Positions 1 to 9,244 of a stretch of DNA of 24,578 nucleotides are shown piece after piece. The translations under genes were made by a program, and so were the position numbers. How positions within the stretch are numbered: the stretch's first letter is position 1; each line of letters opens with the position of its first letter. The stretch covers positions 1 to 24,578 of the forward strand of contig JAHBMJ010005514.1 of NCBI GenBank assembly GCA_018398765.1, read 5' to 3'. Source of the stretch: Chromera velia. Lineage: Eukaryota; Sar; Chromeraceae. Under the pieces are notes generated by a model. The model was not told the DNA's origin and searched no databases. It saw only the letters and a program-made list of their open reading frames with translations.

Positions 1-26
1 ACACACACACACACATTCACACACAC

Positions 27-59
<33 letters not shown>

Positions 60-75
60 TGCACACACATACACG

Positions 76-131
<56 letters not shown>
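1..131. repeat. (CA)n-(GA)n microsatellite
   Basis: Almost pure CA dinucleotides run to about position 106, then GA dinucleotides to 131, with a few interruptions. It lies upstream of the first recognisable splice acceptor of the plus-strand gene and so is probably intronic. The stretch 132-325 that follows has no coding signal. It ends in a pyrimidine-rich tract with a possible branch site (TTAAC near 292) and the acceptor ATGCAG at 320-325. Confidence 0.9.
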
Positions 132-325
132 CCACATGCATTCCCAAGTAGTCGCCCCGTTCTGTTTGATCTGTAGTGGGTGGGTTTTCGAGACAGCAGG
201 TTTTTCTGGGGATCCAAAACGATTGGTTCATTGATTGTTTGCCCACAGGTAGCTGTAACAGTGTTTGCCTAGCTGCCTCCTGCCTCTTTAATTAACTGTC
301 TCCCTCTGCACCTCCATCCATGCAG

Positions 326-1601
326 CCCTGGGGTGTTCCAGACTCCCGTCTCAAGTGTGAGGGGTCGCAGATCTTCTCCATCATCATCAGTTCGAGAAAA
401 GAGGGCAGCAGGGAAAAAAAGGAAAGAAGGGGAGAGAGAGGCCTCCCCTCCATGTTCCCCTCCCGGCCTATGGACCCCCCCTGGTCCCCCCAAGTCACGT
501 CGTCGTGAGGCTGCTGCTGCTGGTGTCTCCTCCTCTTCGTCTTTCTTCCGTTCGCCTGTAGCCTCGAACGAGGCTGGTGTTCTTCCTGAGCAGAAGGAGG
601 AAGAGGGAGGGGGGGGGGCAGGTGCGTCCTCCTCTTCAGGAGTTCTCGGAAAGCGAAAGCGGGGAGAGGAGGACGATGGAGAGGAGGAACGAGAGGGGAC
701 TGAAGAAGAGGAAGGGGGCGGATGGCGAGAATCTGCCCTGAAAGGAGTGGGGATGGGATTAGCTCGGTCACCTCCTGCTGTTCCCTTTCTGAGAGAAGAA
801 ACTGGGGAGGAGGGGGAGGGGGAGGGGGAGGGAAGGGGGGAAGAGAAACTGAATGGAGGGGAAGACGGGGATGAAATGATGCCTCTCGCAGAGACACAAA
901 GAGAAAGTGAGGGACATGATCACAGCCTCTCTCTTGTTCCCCCGTCTTCATCCTCCTCCTCTAGTTCTTCTGCACACCCCTTGCCAATGGCTCTGCAGAG
1001 GCAGAGAGACCTCGAAGAAGAGGCAGGAGGAGATAGAGAAGCAACTTCTTCTTGCCCTTTGTTGTCTTCTTTTCCTTCTTCCCATTTTCCTACTGGGGAC
1101 ACAGTGACAACAATCTGGGGTGACGGAAAGGTGGGGGGATGCGCAGATGGTTTTCCTGTTGGAGGAGGGGGGGGAGACGGAGACCCATCTTCCTCTTCCT
1201 CATCTTCTGCGTCTGCTTCTTCTTCTTCTTCCTTTTCACAGAAGAAGACACAAAATGGAAGAGCAGACGACCAGAGTGGAAAGAGGGAAAGGGAACAGAG
1301 CTCAGATGTTTTCCGAATTACCCAACACAGCTTGGTTACGGCGGCTGCGGCTGCTCAGAACCCCAACCACCGCCTTGGGGCTCTCCGTTCCCCTCTCCGC
1401 CCTTTTTGTGCAACTTCCTCCAACGGCATCCCCCCCCATGCACCGTCTCCGTCTCCCCCAAATGTTCCTGACCTCGAGGGGAACTGCGACAGTGACAAAG
1501 ACAAAGAAGGTCCCCCCAGTCCATCTGCCCTCAGTCGGACAAACAGAAGCCCTTCAGGCTCCCCCCCCCAGAAGAGAGTTCGGTTCTCTGTCTTTTGTGA
1601 G
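326..1601 (+). CDS. Gene A, internal exon: Ser/Glu/Pro-rich hypothetical protein
   Basis: Function not recognised. The frame (codons starting at 327, 330 and so on) is open from before the acceptor ATGCAG at 320-325 to a TGA at 1611-1613. No ATG starts it, so it is read as an internal exon entered in phase 2, with the gene beginning off the left edge. The product is low complexity: long Ser runs, Glu/Gly-rich stretches and NLS-like basic clusters (GKKRKEG, LGKRKRGEE). Near its end is QKRVRFSVF (RVRF at 1575-1586), a good match to the RVxF docking motif of protein phosphatase 1. The exon must end before 1611. Two donors fit: GAG|GTCAGC (end 1601, phase 0) and TTTT|GTGAGG (end 1596, phase 1). 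Long ORFs in other frames over this region arise from the skewed codon composition. Confidence 0.75.
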
Positions 1602-2166
1602 GTCAGCCAGTGAGGTCATTCAATCGACCCGCCTATTGGCCTGCCTGCCTGCGAATTGATTGATCATCTGTCCGCATCCCCATACACAGACAGACAGACA
1701 GATGTCTCTCTTCGTGTGTATGCACTGTGGTTTTGTGGTTTTGTGCTTCTGAGGTGCATCATTCTAGAGCAATTGTTTGTGGCTGTGCGTGTGTATGTGT
1801 GTGTGCGTGTGTGTGTATCGCTTTCTTTGTCAACGTGTCCTCTCATCTGATCGAAACTCTCAATGAACAAAAGAACCGGACAGCATTTGCCTCTCGCACA
1901 AGCAGCCTGTGCTGTCTCTTTCCATCTGAAATTCTCTTGAGACAGCTCTACTAAACGCAGTAGCCTCGTTTGATTCCCAAAGACGAAGGATGGATATGAA
2001 TGAGACATGGACCTTTCAGCAGATAATCGTGGGGCCCTCTCAGATGATGGCGCCATGGTGTGTGTGAGTGAGTGAGTGAACAGACAGACAGAAGTGCATG
2101 ACGTGTAGCTGGAGGCTTCTTACACGGTTTCCTTCTGCCCCCTCCTTCTCTCTCTTCCCCATTCAG
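1602..2166 (+). other. Gene A intron
   Basis: Non-coding sequence between the two gene A exons. It contains CAGA and (GT)n repeats near 1686-1820 and GTGAGTGAGTGAGTGA at about 2064-2079. It ends in a strong polypyrimidine tract (about 2130-2161) followed by CATTCAG. Short ORFs inside have no support. Confidence 0.7.
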
Positions 2167-2988
2167 GTCGTTCCAGCGCCCACCCGACAGGCAGACGAGG
2201 AGGAGGACGAAGAGGCAGAAGAGGAAAGTGAGGGAGAGGAGGTGGATGAGGACGAAGACGAGGAGGATGAGGAAGATGAGGACGAGGAGGAAGAAAACGA
2301 TGAGGAAGACGATGACGAGGATGAGGAGGGGGGGGACGGGTATGGAGGTGGGGAAGAGGACCGGGAAGAAGAAGAGGAAGGGGAAGACGATGAAATGGGG
2401 GACAACGGTGAAGATGAAGAGAAGGACGAACAGGAGGGGGGTGAGTCCGAGATGGAAGAAGAAGGAGGGGAAGAAACGCATTCTGCAGGGAAGTGTGACG
2501 AGAAAATGATGGAAGAGGGAAGAGAGAGCGACGGCGGGAATGGCTGTGTGACTGAAATCGGACAAGCCCGAAGCGCTTTTGCTTCTGTTCCTTCATCCTT
2601 CAGGAGTTCTTTCACTTCACCCCACCGTGACCGAAGAGAACGAGGTCCTTCTCTTTCCAGAAAGCGGCAGAAGACTTCCGATCTTTCTTCCTCTTCTCGC
2701 CTGTCTACACACAGTGTGCCTTCCACTGCCTCATCCTTCTCTCCTTCTCCCTCTCTTCACAGCATCCACTCGCCCCGAGTTTGTACAGCACACCCTTCCC
2801 GTCCCGGCTCTGTCAACAGAAAGCAAAACACAAAAGCAAAAGCCGCTCAGAAAGATCTTCCGAGGTCTCTGCCGCAACCTGGCTCCGTTGGTGTGGGAAG
2901 AACAAGAAGCGATATCATGCCCCCCTCACCCTCAGATTTGTGCCCGCGTAGGGCCACTTCACCGCGGGCCCACTGGTTGCCTTTTTGA
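2167..2988 (+). CDS. Gene A, terminal exon: hyperacidic hypothetical protein C-terminus
   Basis: Function not recognised. The exon follows a polypyrimidine tract and the acceptor TTCAG at 2162-2166, and reads VVPAPTRQADEEE onward to a TGA at 2986-2988. Roughly the first 120 residues are dominated by Glu/Asp. The rest is Ser/Pro/Arg-rich with an NLS-like cluster (SRKRQKTSD, near 2658-2684). Three donor-acceptor pairs keep the frame: 1601|2167 (phase 0), 1596|2177 (phase 1) and 1596|2195 (phase 1, acceptor GGCAG); cDNA would decide. The acidic tract resembles those of nuclear chaperone- or chromatin-associated proteins, but composition alone does not identify a family. The antisense poly-Ser ORFs over this exon are its shadow. 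Confidence 0.75.
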   Translation, partial: VVPAPTRQADEEEDEEAEEESEGEEVDEDEDEEDEEDEDEEEENDEEDDDEDEEGGDGYGGGEEDREEEEEGEDDEMGDNGEDEEKDEQEGGESEMEEEGGEETHSAGKCDEKMMEEGRESDGGNGCVTEIGQARSAFASVPSSFRSSFTSPHRDRRERGPSLSRKRQKTSDLSSSSRLSTHSVPSTASSFSPSPSLHSIHSPRVCTAHPSRPGSVNRKQNTKAKAAQKDLPRSLPQPGSVGVGRTRSDIMPPSPSDLCPRRATSPRAHWLPF

Positions 2989-3782
2989 TTCGATTGAATG
3001 AGTCTTTCTGTAATAGATCGTGCATGCGGCCATCACATTGACGTATTTTGATCTCAAACTCTAAATTATTGTACAGAAGTGTTTCTATACTCAGAGATGT
3101 AAATACAATATCTAGTACAATATCTGTATGTCATAGGCTCATAGCATCATCATAAATTTTACCGTCTTACTATATGTTACATGTACTCCGCTGACGCCAA
3201 ACTATGAACTTTTTAGAACATAAATTAAAATAAATCTAAATACTTAAAAACGCTAGTCAAAATACCGTCATCTTTAACGTTTTTTTTGTCTTATAAAAAT
3301 ATTAGGAAATTAATATTATTAAATATTGTTAAACTTGATTATTGTTGATGACTCACTAGTTACTCACTAAAAAACATATTTTTGTTACATATTTATATTT
3401 TGGCATATATATTGAATACAATCAAACTAAAATTATCACACAAGTCTAGAAAGTATGGCAAGTCTAGAACTTTAGTTTTTAAGCTCTAAAACATCATATT
3501 TCTCAAGAAAAAAATGGTGAAATTTTTTTAGTGATCACTCACAAGTTACTCATTTTTTTTTTCCTAGTGATTTCACTCACTAATTTTACCCATATGTACT
3601 CATATTTTTTTTTAAGCTAATATTTTGATAAATTTAACAACTTTGAATGCTTTCAAATGTTTTAACAACATTGTTTGAGTTTAGAGCATTCTAATGCACT
3701 ACTTACTTTTCATAAACACTAAATATTTGATGAATTATGGGTGATGAACGTGTTGCTATATATATACAAGCATGCTGTCTAA
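2989..3782. other. AT-rich intergenic sequence, no gene
   Basis: Composition changes sharply to AT-rich just after the gene A stop codon. No ORF or RNA gene is recognisable. The motif ACTCACTAA and variants recur (for example near 3350, 3535 and 3570) and reappear at 5320-5410, suggesting an old repeat family on both sides of the central GC-richer block. Its boundaries could not be defined. Confidence 0.6.
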
Positions 3783-3785
3783 ACC

Positions 3786-3925
3786 TGCCTGGGGTCTTGG
3801 GGTACCCCAAGCTCGCCGCAGGCGGCCCGTGAGGGCCGCCTGGGGCGTTCCCAAGTGCTTGAGCTCAAGGTGACATATAGCTGCCTGGGGCGAAGCCCCA
3901 GGCAGTCGTTGACAGCTGCCTGGGG
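3786..3925. repeat. Cluster of GC-rich perfect palindromes/hairpins
   Basis: Four perfect inverted repeats are packed into about 110 bp. CTTGGGGTACCCCAAG (3796-3811) has no loop. GGCGGCCC pairs with GGGCCGCC around a GTGA loop (3821-3840). CTTGAGCTCAAG lies at 3858-3869. CTGCCTGGGGC pairs with GCCCCAGGCAG around a GAA loop (3881-3905). The word TGCCTGGGG occurs three times (3786, 3882 and 3917). The cluster sits abruptly inside AT-rich sequence. Function unknown; mobile GC clusters of organellar genomes have a similar appearance. Confidence 0.85.
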
Positions 3926-4209
3926 TACAGAACTTCATGCCAAGCACGTCAACCTGCCTGTCAGTGCCAATCACGAAACCAGGCTTCAACCAACTGATTA
4001 TGCAATTACAATGAAGTTGTCCGTGCATGTAAGAGAGTAGCACAAGCTAGTGGAACGACCAGAAACGACCAGAAACAACTAAGCATCCACTTAATGACAC
4101 ACCGTCTCTACACTTGTGTGAAAGGAAGAAAGACTTACCCGTCGCAGCCCTAAGACGATGACACCAGGGAATCACTGGCAGGTCATCGAAGCGGGGAGAC
4201 GGAGCGGGA

Positions 4210-4491
4210 CACAAAGCCACAGAGCGACCGACGAAGCAAGCACAAAGCCACAAAGCAACCGACGGAGCAGGCACAATGCCACAGAGCGACCGACGAAACA
4301 TGCGCAAGCACAAAGCATCACAAAGCACCACAAAGCCACAAAGCAACCAACGGAGCAGGCACAAAGCCACAGAGCGACCGACGAAGCAAGCACAAAGCCA
4401 CAAAGCGACCGACGGAGCAGGCACAAAGCCACAAAGCGACCGACGGAGCAAATACAGGGCAACCCACGGAGCAGGCACAAAGCCACAAGCG
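4210..4491. repeat. 31-bp tandem repeat array
   Basis: About eight to nine copies of a 31-bp unit beginning CACAAAGCCACAAAGCGACC. Regular copies start at 4210, 4241, 4272, 4360, 4391 and 4422, with an irregular stretch at 4303-4359 and degenerate copies after 4449. Adjacent units alternate between two variants (CAGAGCG..ACGAAGCAAG and CAAAGCG..ACGGAGCAGG), giving a 62-bp higher-order period. Because 31 is not a multiple of three, the ORFs crossing it change repeat phase with each unit and are not considered genes. Confidence 0.9.
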
Positions 4492-5112
4492 CCGATTCTG
4501 CATAGAATGTCATAAACGAGGACAAAAGCCAAAGAGAAGAAGAAGGTATCATGGGCTTTCAGAAAAGAAGTGGATAGACCGTCATCGGGCGAATCTTGAA
4601 GTCAAGACATGTGGAGATGCAAATGAGACGCAACTGTTGCTTGAAATTTCGCTGAGCTCGACTGACAAAAGTGAAAAGCGAACCGTAAAGCAACAAGCAT
4701 TTGCGATCAACGTACTGACAAGTAGTTCATCCATTCATTTTAGAAGACTGGTGGGCTATGTGGCTGAACGGTGTAGCCTGAACCTACTCTGCACACAGGT
4801 CACTTCATGACATCTCCCAGCATGCGTTGACTGACCTTTCGAGGTCCAAGAACTCAGACAAGTCCGTGCTGGTTGAGTGGGTCGTCCCCAAAGCTCCATG
4901 ACACAACAAATTGAAGGGCTAACATTGTAGAAAGGCGTTCAGTAACACATTCTTCAATAGTTGTATCGAAGAGATGAAGTGAGCCAACATGAGGCGACAA
5001 TGAAGCTCGACTTGAAAAGCAGGCGCCGTAGAGAGCTGCATTGCGATAAGCCTTAATTTGCACGAATTAACCTTTTCTGCATGGCATGCATGCGTTCGCG
5101 TTACGTAAAATG
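4492..5112. other. Non-repetitive stretch of mixed composition, nothing recognised
   Basis: GC content is moderate, higher than the flanking AT-rich blocks. All six frames are broken, and none of the short ORFs resembles a known domain. It may be the interior of an unidentified mobile element that also includes the hairpin cluster and the 31-bp array. Confidence 0.5.
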
Positions 5113-5193
5113 GAGCCGGTTGGGGATGCGCTGTGTGCATGTGCGCTCGGGCCCGCCCATGGCCGCGCAACCGGCTCGGGCCCGCCCATAGCC
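5113..5193. repeat. GC-rich direct plus inverted repeat
   Basis: GAGCCGGTTG (5113-5122) is the exact reverse complement of CAACCGGCTC (5168-5177). GCTCGGGCCCGCCCATGGCC (5145-5164) is repeated at 5174-5193 with one change (ATAGCC in place of ATGGCC). GC content is very high compared with the AT-rich sequence that resumes at about 5195, so this may mark the right edge of the GC-richer block that begins near 3780. Confidence 0.8.
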
Positions 5194-6163
5194 AAACTCT
5201 TTTTATGTCGCTCATATGACACCAATTTTTAGATAATAAAATGTAGTGTTGTTTCTAGATGCTCGATGCAAAGCTTATTTGACACTAAAGCTTGTAAAAA
5301 GGACAAAAAAAATTTTTTTATATCACTCACAATTTAATCATATTTTATCACTAAAAAAACCCTTAAGTAAAAAGTAGTGACTGAAATATTTTGGGTCATT
5401 CACTAAAAAATCTTTTGTCCAATATTTTTTTTAAAGTTATTATAGAGTGATTCCGTGTTCAAATACGTGTTCTCCGTGTAAATACGAGTCACCAGAGCCA
5501 CTTTTGGACCCCCTCTGCTTTATAGATCACAAAAAAATATTAGTCATATTTTACCAATATTTAGTCAATACTTTTAAAATATTACCATATTTACTCATAT
5601 TTACTCATATTTACTAATATTTTTATAGGGTGTTTCTCAGCTCTCACCTAAACACTAGCCTAAACATCTTTCAATGATGTTCATTATATTTTTATGAGTG
5701 TAAAAAAGACTATATATACTATGGTCTATACTACTGCCACGGGTCAAAATTGTTAAACTCTTCAATATATCTATCCATACCCATAACCGAAGACAAAATT
5801 TTGGCTATATCCAAACTTTTAGATGTATTTGGATATATTGAGAACTATGTTAGGTGAAGCTTTCTTCGGTTTGGATGGAAGCAGTTAAGTGTATGTGTTA
5901 AAGACTCAAACAGTTAGAGTAATAGAAAAAAATGTTGATAAAATTCAATAAGGTCATTATAAAGGGCCATGTATAGACAATCTGCTACAAAGTTGCCTAA
6001 AAAGTGATAATGTTGCCATTATGTTAGTAATTTTTGTGGGATGCAAACAATTTTTGAAGAATGAAACACACATTTTTTAAACATTTGTACTTCCGTTTAT
6101 AGTTGGATATATTTGGCTAAAACATATGACCGAAGGTCCAAACTTTGGCTAAATATATTGGCC
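5194..6163. other. AT-rich intergenic sequence with old repeats, no gene
   Basis: No coding signal. ACTCACTAAA-like motifs recur near 5320-5410, and TTTACTCATA is tandemly repeated near 5590-5615. A degenerate direct repeat (ACCGAAG..CAAA.TTTGGCTA) is present near 5786 and 6129. Probably decayed transposon sequence. Confidence 0.5.
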
Positions 6164-6677
6164 TACACTGTGCTCTTAGGAGTAACCAACTTAGTTTGGT
6201 TACCAAAGCGGCCGTTAGGCTACTTGGTAACTATTTTCATGGTCACAGTAATCCTGTAGAGTCATATTGATTACCGTTGTTTCAGTAACCAAAACAGTGG
6301 TAATCGTTCTTTTCAACAAAACAGTACTAAAGCTAGATAGATTTATTGTAAAGTTCTCTTATGTCTAGAAATATGTGTAAGTATGTGTAAGTTAAAGTCA
6401 AGTTCTTGATATTATATAATATTATAGAAACAATTTAGATAAAAAAAGTTTAAAAATAATCTTTTTTACGTCATACTGTACTTGTATATAGTTTTTGAAG
6501 ATGCGTTTCTCCTATATTAGATCTCGATGTAACATATTTATGGGCAGATACACCCAGATTACTGTGGTAGTAGTAATCTCCTCAGACCACCCTAATTACC
6601 AAGTTTTGGTTACTAATTTGATGGTAACCAAAAGCTTTCTGAGAAGGGCTGGTAGTTACTCCTAACAGTACAATGTA
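6164..6677. mobile_element. MITE copy 1 (514 bp, degenerate 8-bp TSD)
   Basis: The ends form imperfect terminal inverted repeats: TACACTGTGCTCTTAGGAGT on the left and TACATTGTACTGTTAGGAGT on the right (read inward), each followed by AAC. The flanking 8-mers are TATTGGCC (6156-6163) and TATTGGTA (6678-6685), identical at six of eight positions, as expected of an aged 8-bp target duplication. Subterminal GGTTACC/GGTAACC motifs recur inside both ends. There is no ORF, so it is non-autonomous. An 8-bp duplication is compatible with hAT-like (or P/Merlin-like) transposases, but the superfamily is not shown. It is related to the copy at 9245-9771. Confidence 0.85.
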
Positions 6678-6730
6678 TATTGGTAATAATTGGCTAAACA
6701 CTTTAATAACTCTAGGCGCCGGCTAGAAAG

Positions 6731-6917
6731 AAAAAAAAAAGATCTCCTTAGATCGTCTACTTTTTTTTTTTAATTTTTTTTTTCTTTTTCAGTCAAACAA
6801 CTGTTGTTTAACTGTTGCACAAGTCTTGTTTGTGTGTTGCACAACTGTTGTTAAGTGTTGTTCAGGGTCAAAAAAAAAAAAAAAAAAGATCTCCGAGATC
6901 GTCTACTTTTTTTTTTT
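6731..6917. repeat. Two copies of a poly(A)-GATCTCC..ATCGTCTAC-poly(T) unit
   Basis: A run of A, then GATCTCC(TT)AGATCGTCTAC or GATCTCCGAGATCGTCTAC, then a run of T, occurs at 6731-6771 and again at 6870-6917. The second copy contains the hairpin GATCTC-C-GAGATC. Each unit can fold on itself through its A and T runs. The spacer carries TGTTGCACAA twice and the palindrome AACAACTGTTGTT. Origin unknown; a duplicated insertion footprint is possible. Confidence 0.7.
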
Positions 6918-7253
6918 CCCTCTAGCTGGCACGGGTAGGCTTACACCGTTAAACCACTCTTCATTTTACTTATCATCATCATCACACAGCCAGGAACGAG
7001 TGAGAACAGCCAACCGGATAGAGAAAATCAGTCAGGGGCGACTGGGAGCAGACAGACAGACAGAGAGAATCAGCCAGAGGCAAGCGAGAGCAGCCAGACA
7101 AACAGGAAGAAACAGACGGGGGCGAAAGGTAGAAGGCAGGAAGCCGAAGAGCATATACCCACTGCAATAACCACTCATACGCCTAACCAGATAGGAAGAG
7201 AGAACAACCTGATACACAAGATAGGTAGACAGGCAGCCGCCATTTCATCATCT
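6918..7253. other. CAGACAG/CAGCCAG-rich sequence with a duplicated ~50-bp segment, no gene
   Basis: Between the poly(T) unit and the (TCC)n tract lies purine-rich sequence with an imperfect tandem duplication of about 50 bp: GAGAAAATCAGTCAGGGGCG near 7021 and GAGAATCAGCCAGAGGCAAG near 7065. It may be the 5' part of the retroelement whose reverse transcriptase remnant follows. No frame matches a known domain. Confidence 0.45.
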
Positions 7254-7269
7254 TCAGCTTGCTTCCCCA

Positions 7270-7425
7270 TTTCATCTTCCCCCTCCTCTCCCTCCCCCTC
7301 TTCCCCCTCCCCCTCCTCCTCCTACTCCTCCTCCTCCTCTTCCTCCTCCTCCCTCCATGCCTCTTCCTCCTCATCCTCCTCCTCCTCATCCTCTTCCTCC
7401 TCCCCCTCCTCCCTCCACTCGTACC
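7270..7425. repeat. (TCC)n/(CTC)n microsatellite
   Basis: An imperfect CCT/CTC trinucleotide-rich tract. It produces poly-Leu, poly-Pro and antisense poly-Glu ORFs that are artefacts. It lies directly upstream of the first recognisable reverse-transcriptase homology. Confidence 0.85.
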
Positions 7426-7616
7426 CCCCTTCAGCTTGCCCACCAGCCCCACCCCTTGGCGATTCGCATCGCACAGCATTGTCTTCCTCAGCCGCCTTCG
7501 CGTCGGCCCAAAATGGAAGCGATTGGTTTTTCACAGCGGACAGATGGAGTGCAGGGGTAACAGCCGGAACGGAGAAGAAAAAGCAATAACAGCAGGAGCC
7601 CGATCCCCCCCAGAGA

Positions 7617-9080
7617 TACTGGTACCAGCTCTGGTATGCGGATAACGCGTCCAATACCGGCTGCTTGCACCAGCTGCGAACATGGCTACGCGAGTTAGTC
7701 AAAAGGGGGCCTGCAGCAGGGTATGTAGTGGAGGTACACAAGTTGATCCTTACAGTGCTCCCGCAATTTATGTAGAAAGCCAAGAAGATTTTTGCAGAGT
7801 TCCCCGACCTGCAGATAGTAGAGGGGACGCGTCTCCTAGGGGGGCACGTAGGCACGGACACACACAGAGAGAAATAGGTGCAGGAGAAGGTGAAGGAGTG
7901 GGCTAGAAACGTGGAGAGAGTCACAACAGCAGCAGAATGTGCCCCACACGAAGCATACACAGCCTGTTCCAAATCCCTGCAACATGAATGGAAGTTTGTG
8001 GCGCGGGTAGTGCCAGGGGCGAGAGGACAGATGGGGTAGCTGGAAGGCATGATCAGAGACTGCTTTATCCCCGCCTTGATAAAAAGACGATGGAACGGAG
8101 GGCCCCCCATCCAGCACGATGTGTGGCTGAGAGACGTTGCCGCCCTCCCGGTCCGACTGTTAGGCCTAGGCATCCCCAAACCCACCGAAACAGCAGACAA
8201 GGACTACAAGACCTCAACCGCAGCCAGTAAAGCGATCACAGAGGCCATCCTTCGCAGAGAGGACATAGACGCAGACGAGCACGTGAAAAGGGGGCAGAAG
8301 GCACGGGCAGCCCACAAAAAAGCAGTAAAAGAAGCAGTAGAGAAGGAGTGGGAGAAGTTAGGCAGCCAGTCAGGGCAGGCAGCTAGTGAGGACTAGTATG
8401 AGGAAGTCAGGCAGTCAAAAAAAAAGAGGTAGTCAGGATGGCTGACGGCCACCCCCCTGAAGGAACACGGAATGAATCTTAGCCTAGACAAATTCCGGGA
8501 TGCGATGACAATCCGATATCAGGGGAGGGTAGAGGGGGAGAAGAGCAAATGTGAGGGATATGGGGGAAGGTGGAGTCTATAACACGCCCTTAACTGCCCA
8601 GTAGGGGGATTGCCCATGCTGCGACATGACGAAGTCAACCGCACATAGGCGAGTCTAGCAGTGGAAGCATACTTCATAGGAGCAGTTCATGCAAAAGAGC
8701 CGATCATTAGGGAGGAAGGGGAGGTGCAGGGATGTCTGGCGCTAAGGGGGGACTGTCAAGTCCGGGGGGCCTATGTTCCACAGAGGCTGGCAATTTTCGA
8801 TACCAGGGTGATAAACCCATACACCGCCTCGAGGAAGAAGGTGACCTGGACTCAAGCCCTCAAAGCAGCAGCAGAAGAAAAGAAGAGGAAACATGGGCAG
8901 GCAAGTGCGGACAGAGGGTACGACTTCACCCCACTCGTGAGTGCAGTCGACAGGACGATGGAGGGGGAGGCTAAGATGTTCTTGAAGAGGATAACACGTG
9001 AGCAAGACATGCGGCCGGATCTGAGCCTGACTGCAGATTGCCCACCTAAAAGCAGCAAGCGCATGTATTCGGGGGACTAG
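7617..9080 (+). pseudogene. Retroelement reverse transcriptase, C-terminal half, decayed
   Basis: One plus-strand frame (codons starting at positions divisible by three) carries a continuous but stop-interrupted relative of reverse transcriptases. In order: QLWYADNAS (catalytic motif C, with YADN at 7635-7646 in place of YADD); LRELVKRGPAAGY, the usual GP..GY block; CFIPALI..LPVRLLGLGIPKP..TADKDY (about 8058-8210); WLTATPLKEHGMNLSLDKFRDA (8439-8504); a zinc-finger-like HALNCPVGG..RHDEV (8583-8633); and [21 protein letters not shown] (about 8760-8940). The order matches uncharacterised RT proteins of marine invertebrates and protists that I recall; the clade is not certain. In-frame stops: TAG at 7773, 7875, 8037, 8394, 8430 and 8646, TAA at 8580, and terminal TAG at 9078. 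No frameshift is needed. The N-terminal RT motifs are absent upstream, so the copy is 5'-truncated. Confidence 0.85.
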
Positions 9081-9244
9081 AGGAGTGCAGGGGGAGGGCT
9101 AGGAGGAAGGAGGAGTAGACAGTGTGCTGGTCATAACTGAGGGATAGGAAGTACTTAGCAAATGCTGAAGAACGCATTCGGAAGGAGGACCGTCAAGTAT
9201 GAGGTCGCATGAGAGAGAGAGCTAGCAGCGAGAGCAGTAACCAG

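Noticed and set aside
4047-4532. Several overlapping ORFs on both strands across the 31-bp array (Cys/Leu/Val-rich or Arg/Thr-rich).
   Set aside because: They arise from the tandem repeat staying open in all frames; no domain, and the unit is not a codon multiple.
3783-5193. CRISPR array interpretation of the hairpins and the 31-bp tandem units.
   Set aside because: Units are contiguous without unique spacers, and the genome is eukaryotic.
6915-6962. tRNA-like (SINE head) sequence on the minus strand, GAAGAGTGGTTTAACGGTGT.
   Set aside because: It slightly resembles a box A, but no box B or cloverleaf could be drawn, and the downstream part is the A/T fold-back unit.
7322-8200. Minus-strand ORF of 292 codons opposite the RT pseudogene.
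   Set aside because: The RT motifs are on the plus strand; this ORF crosses the (TCC)n tract, which yields its poly-Glu tail.
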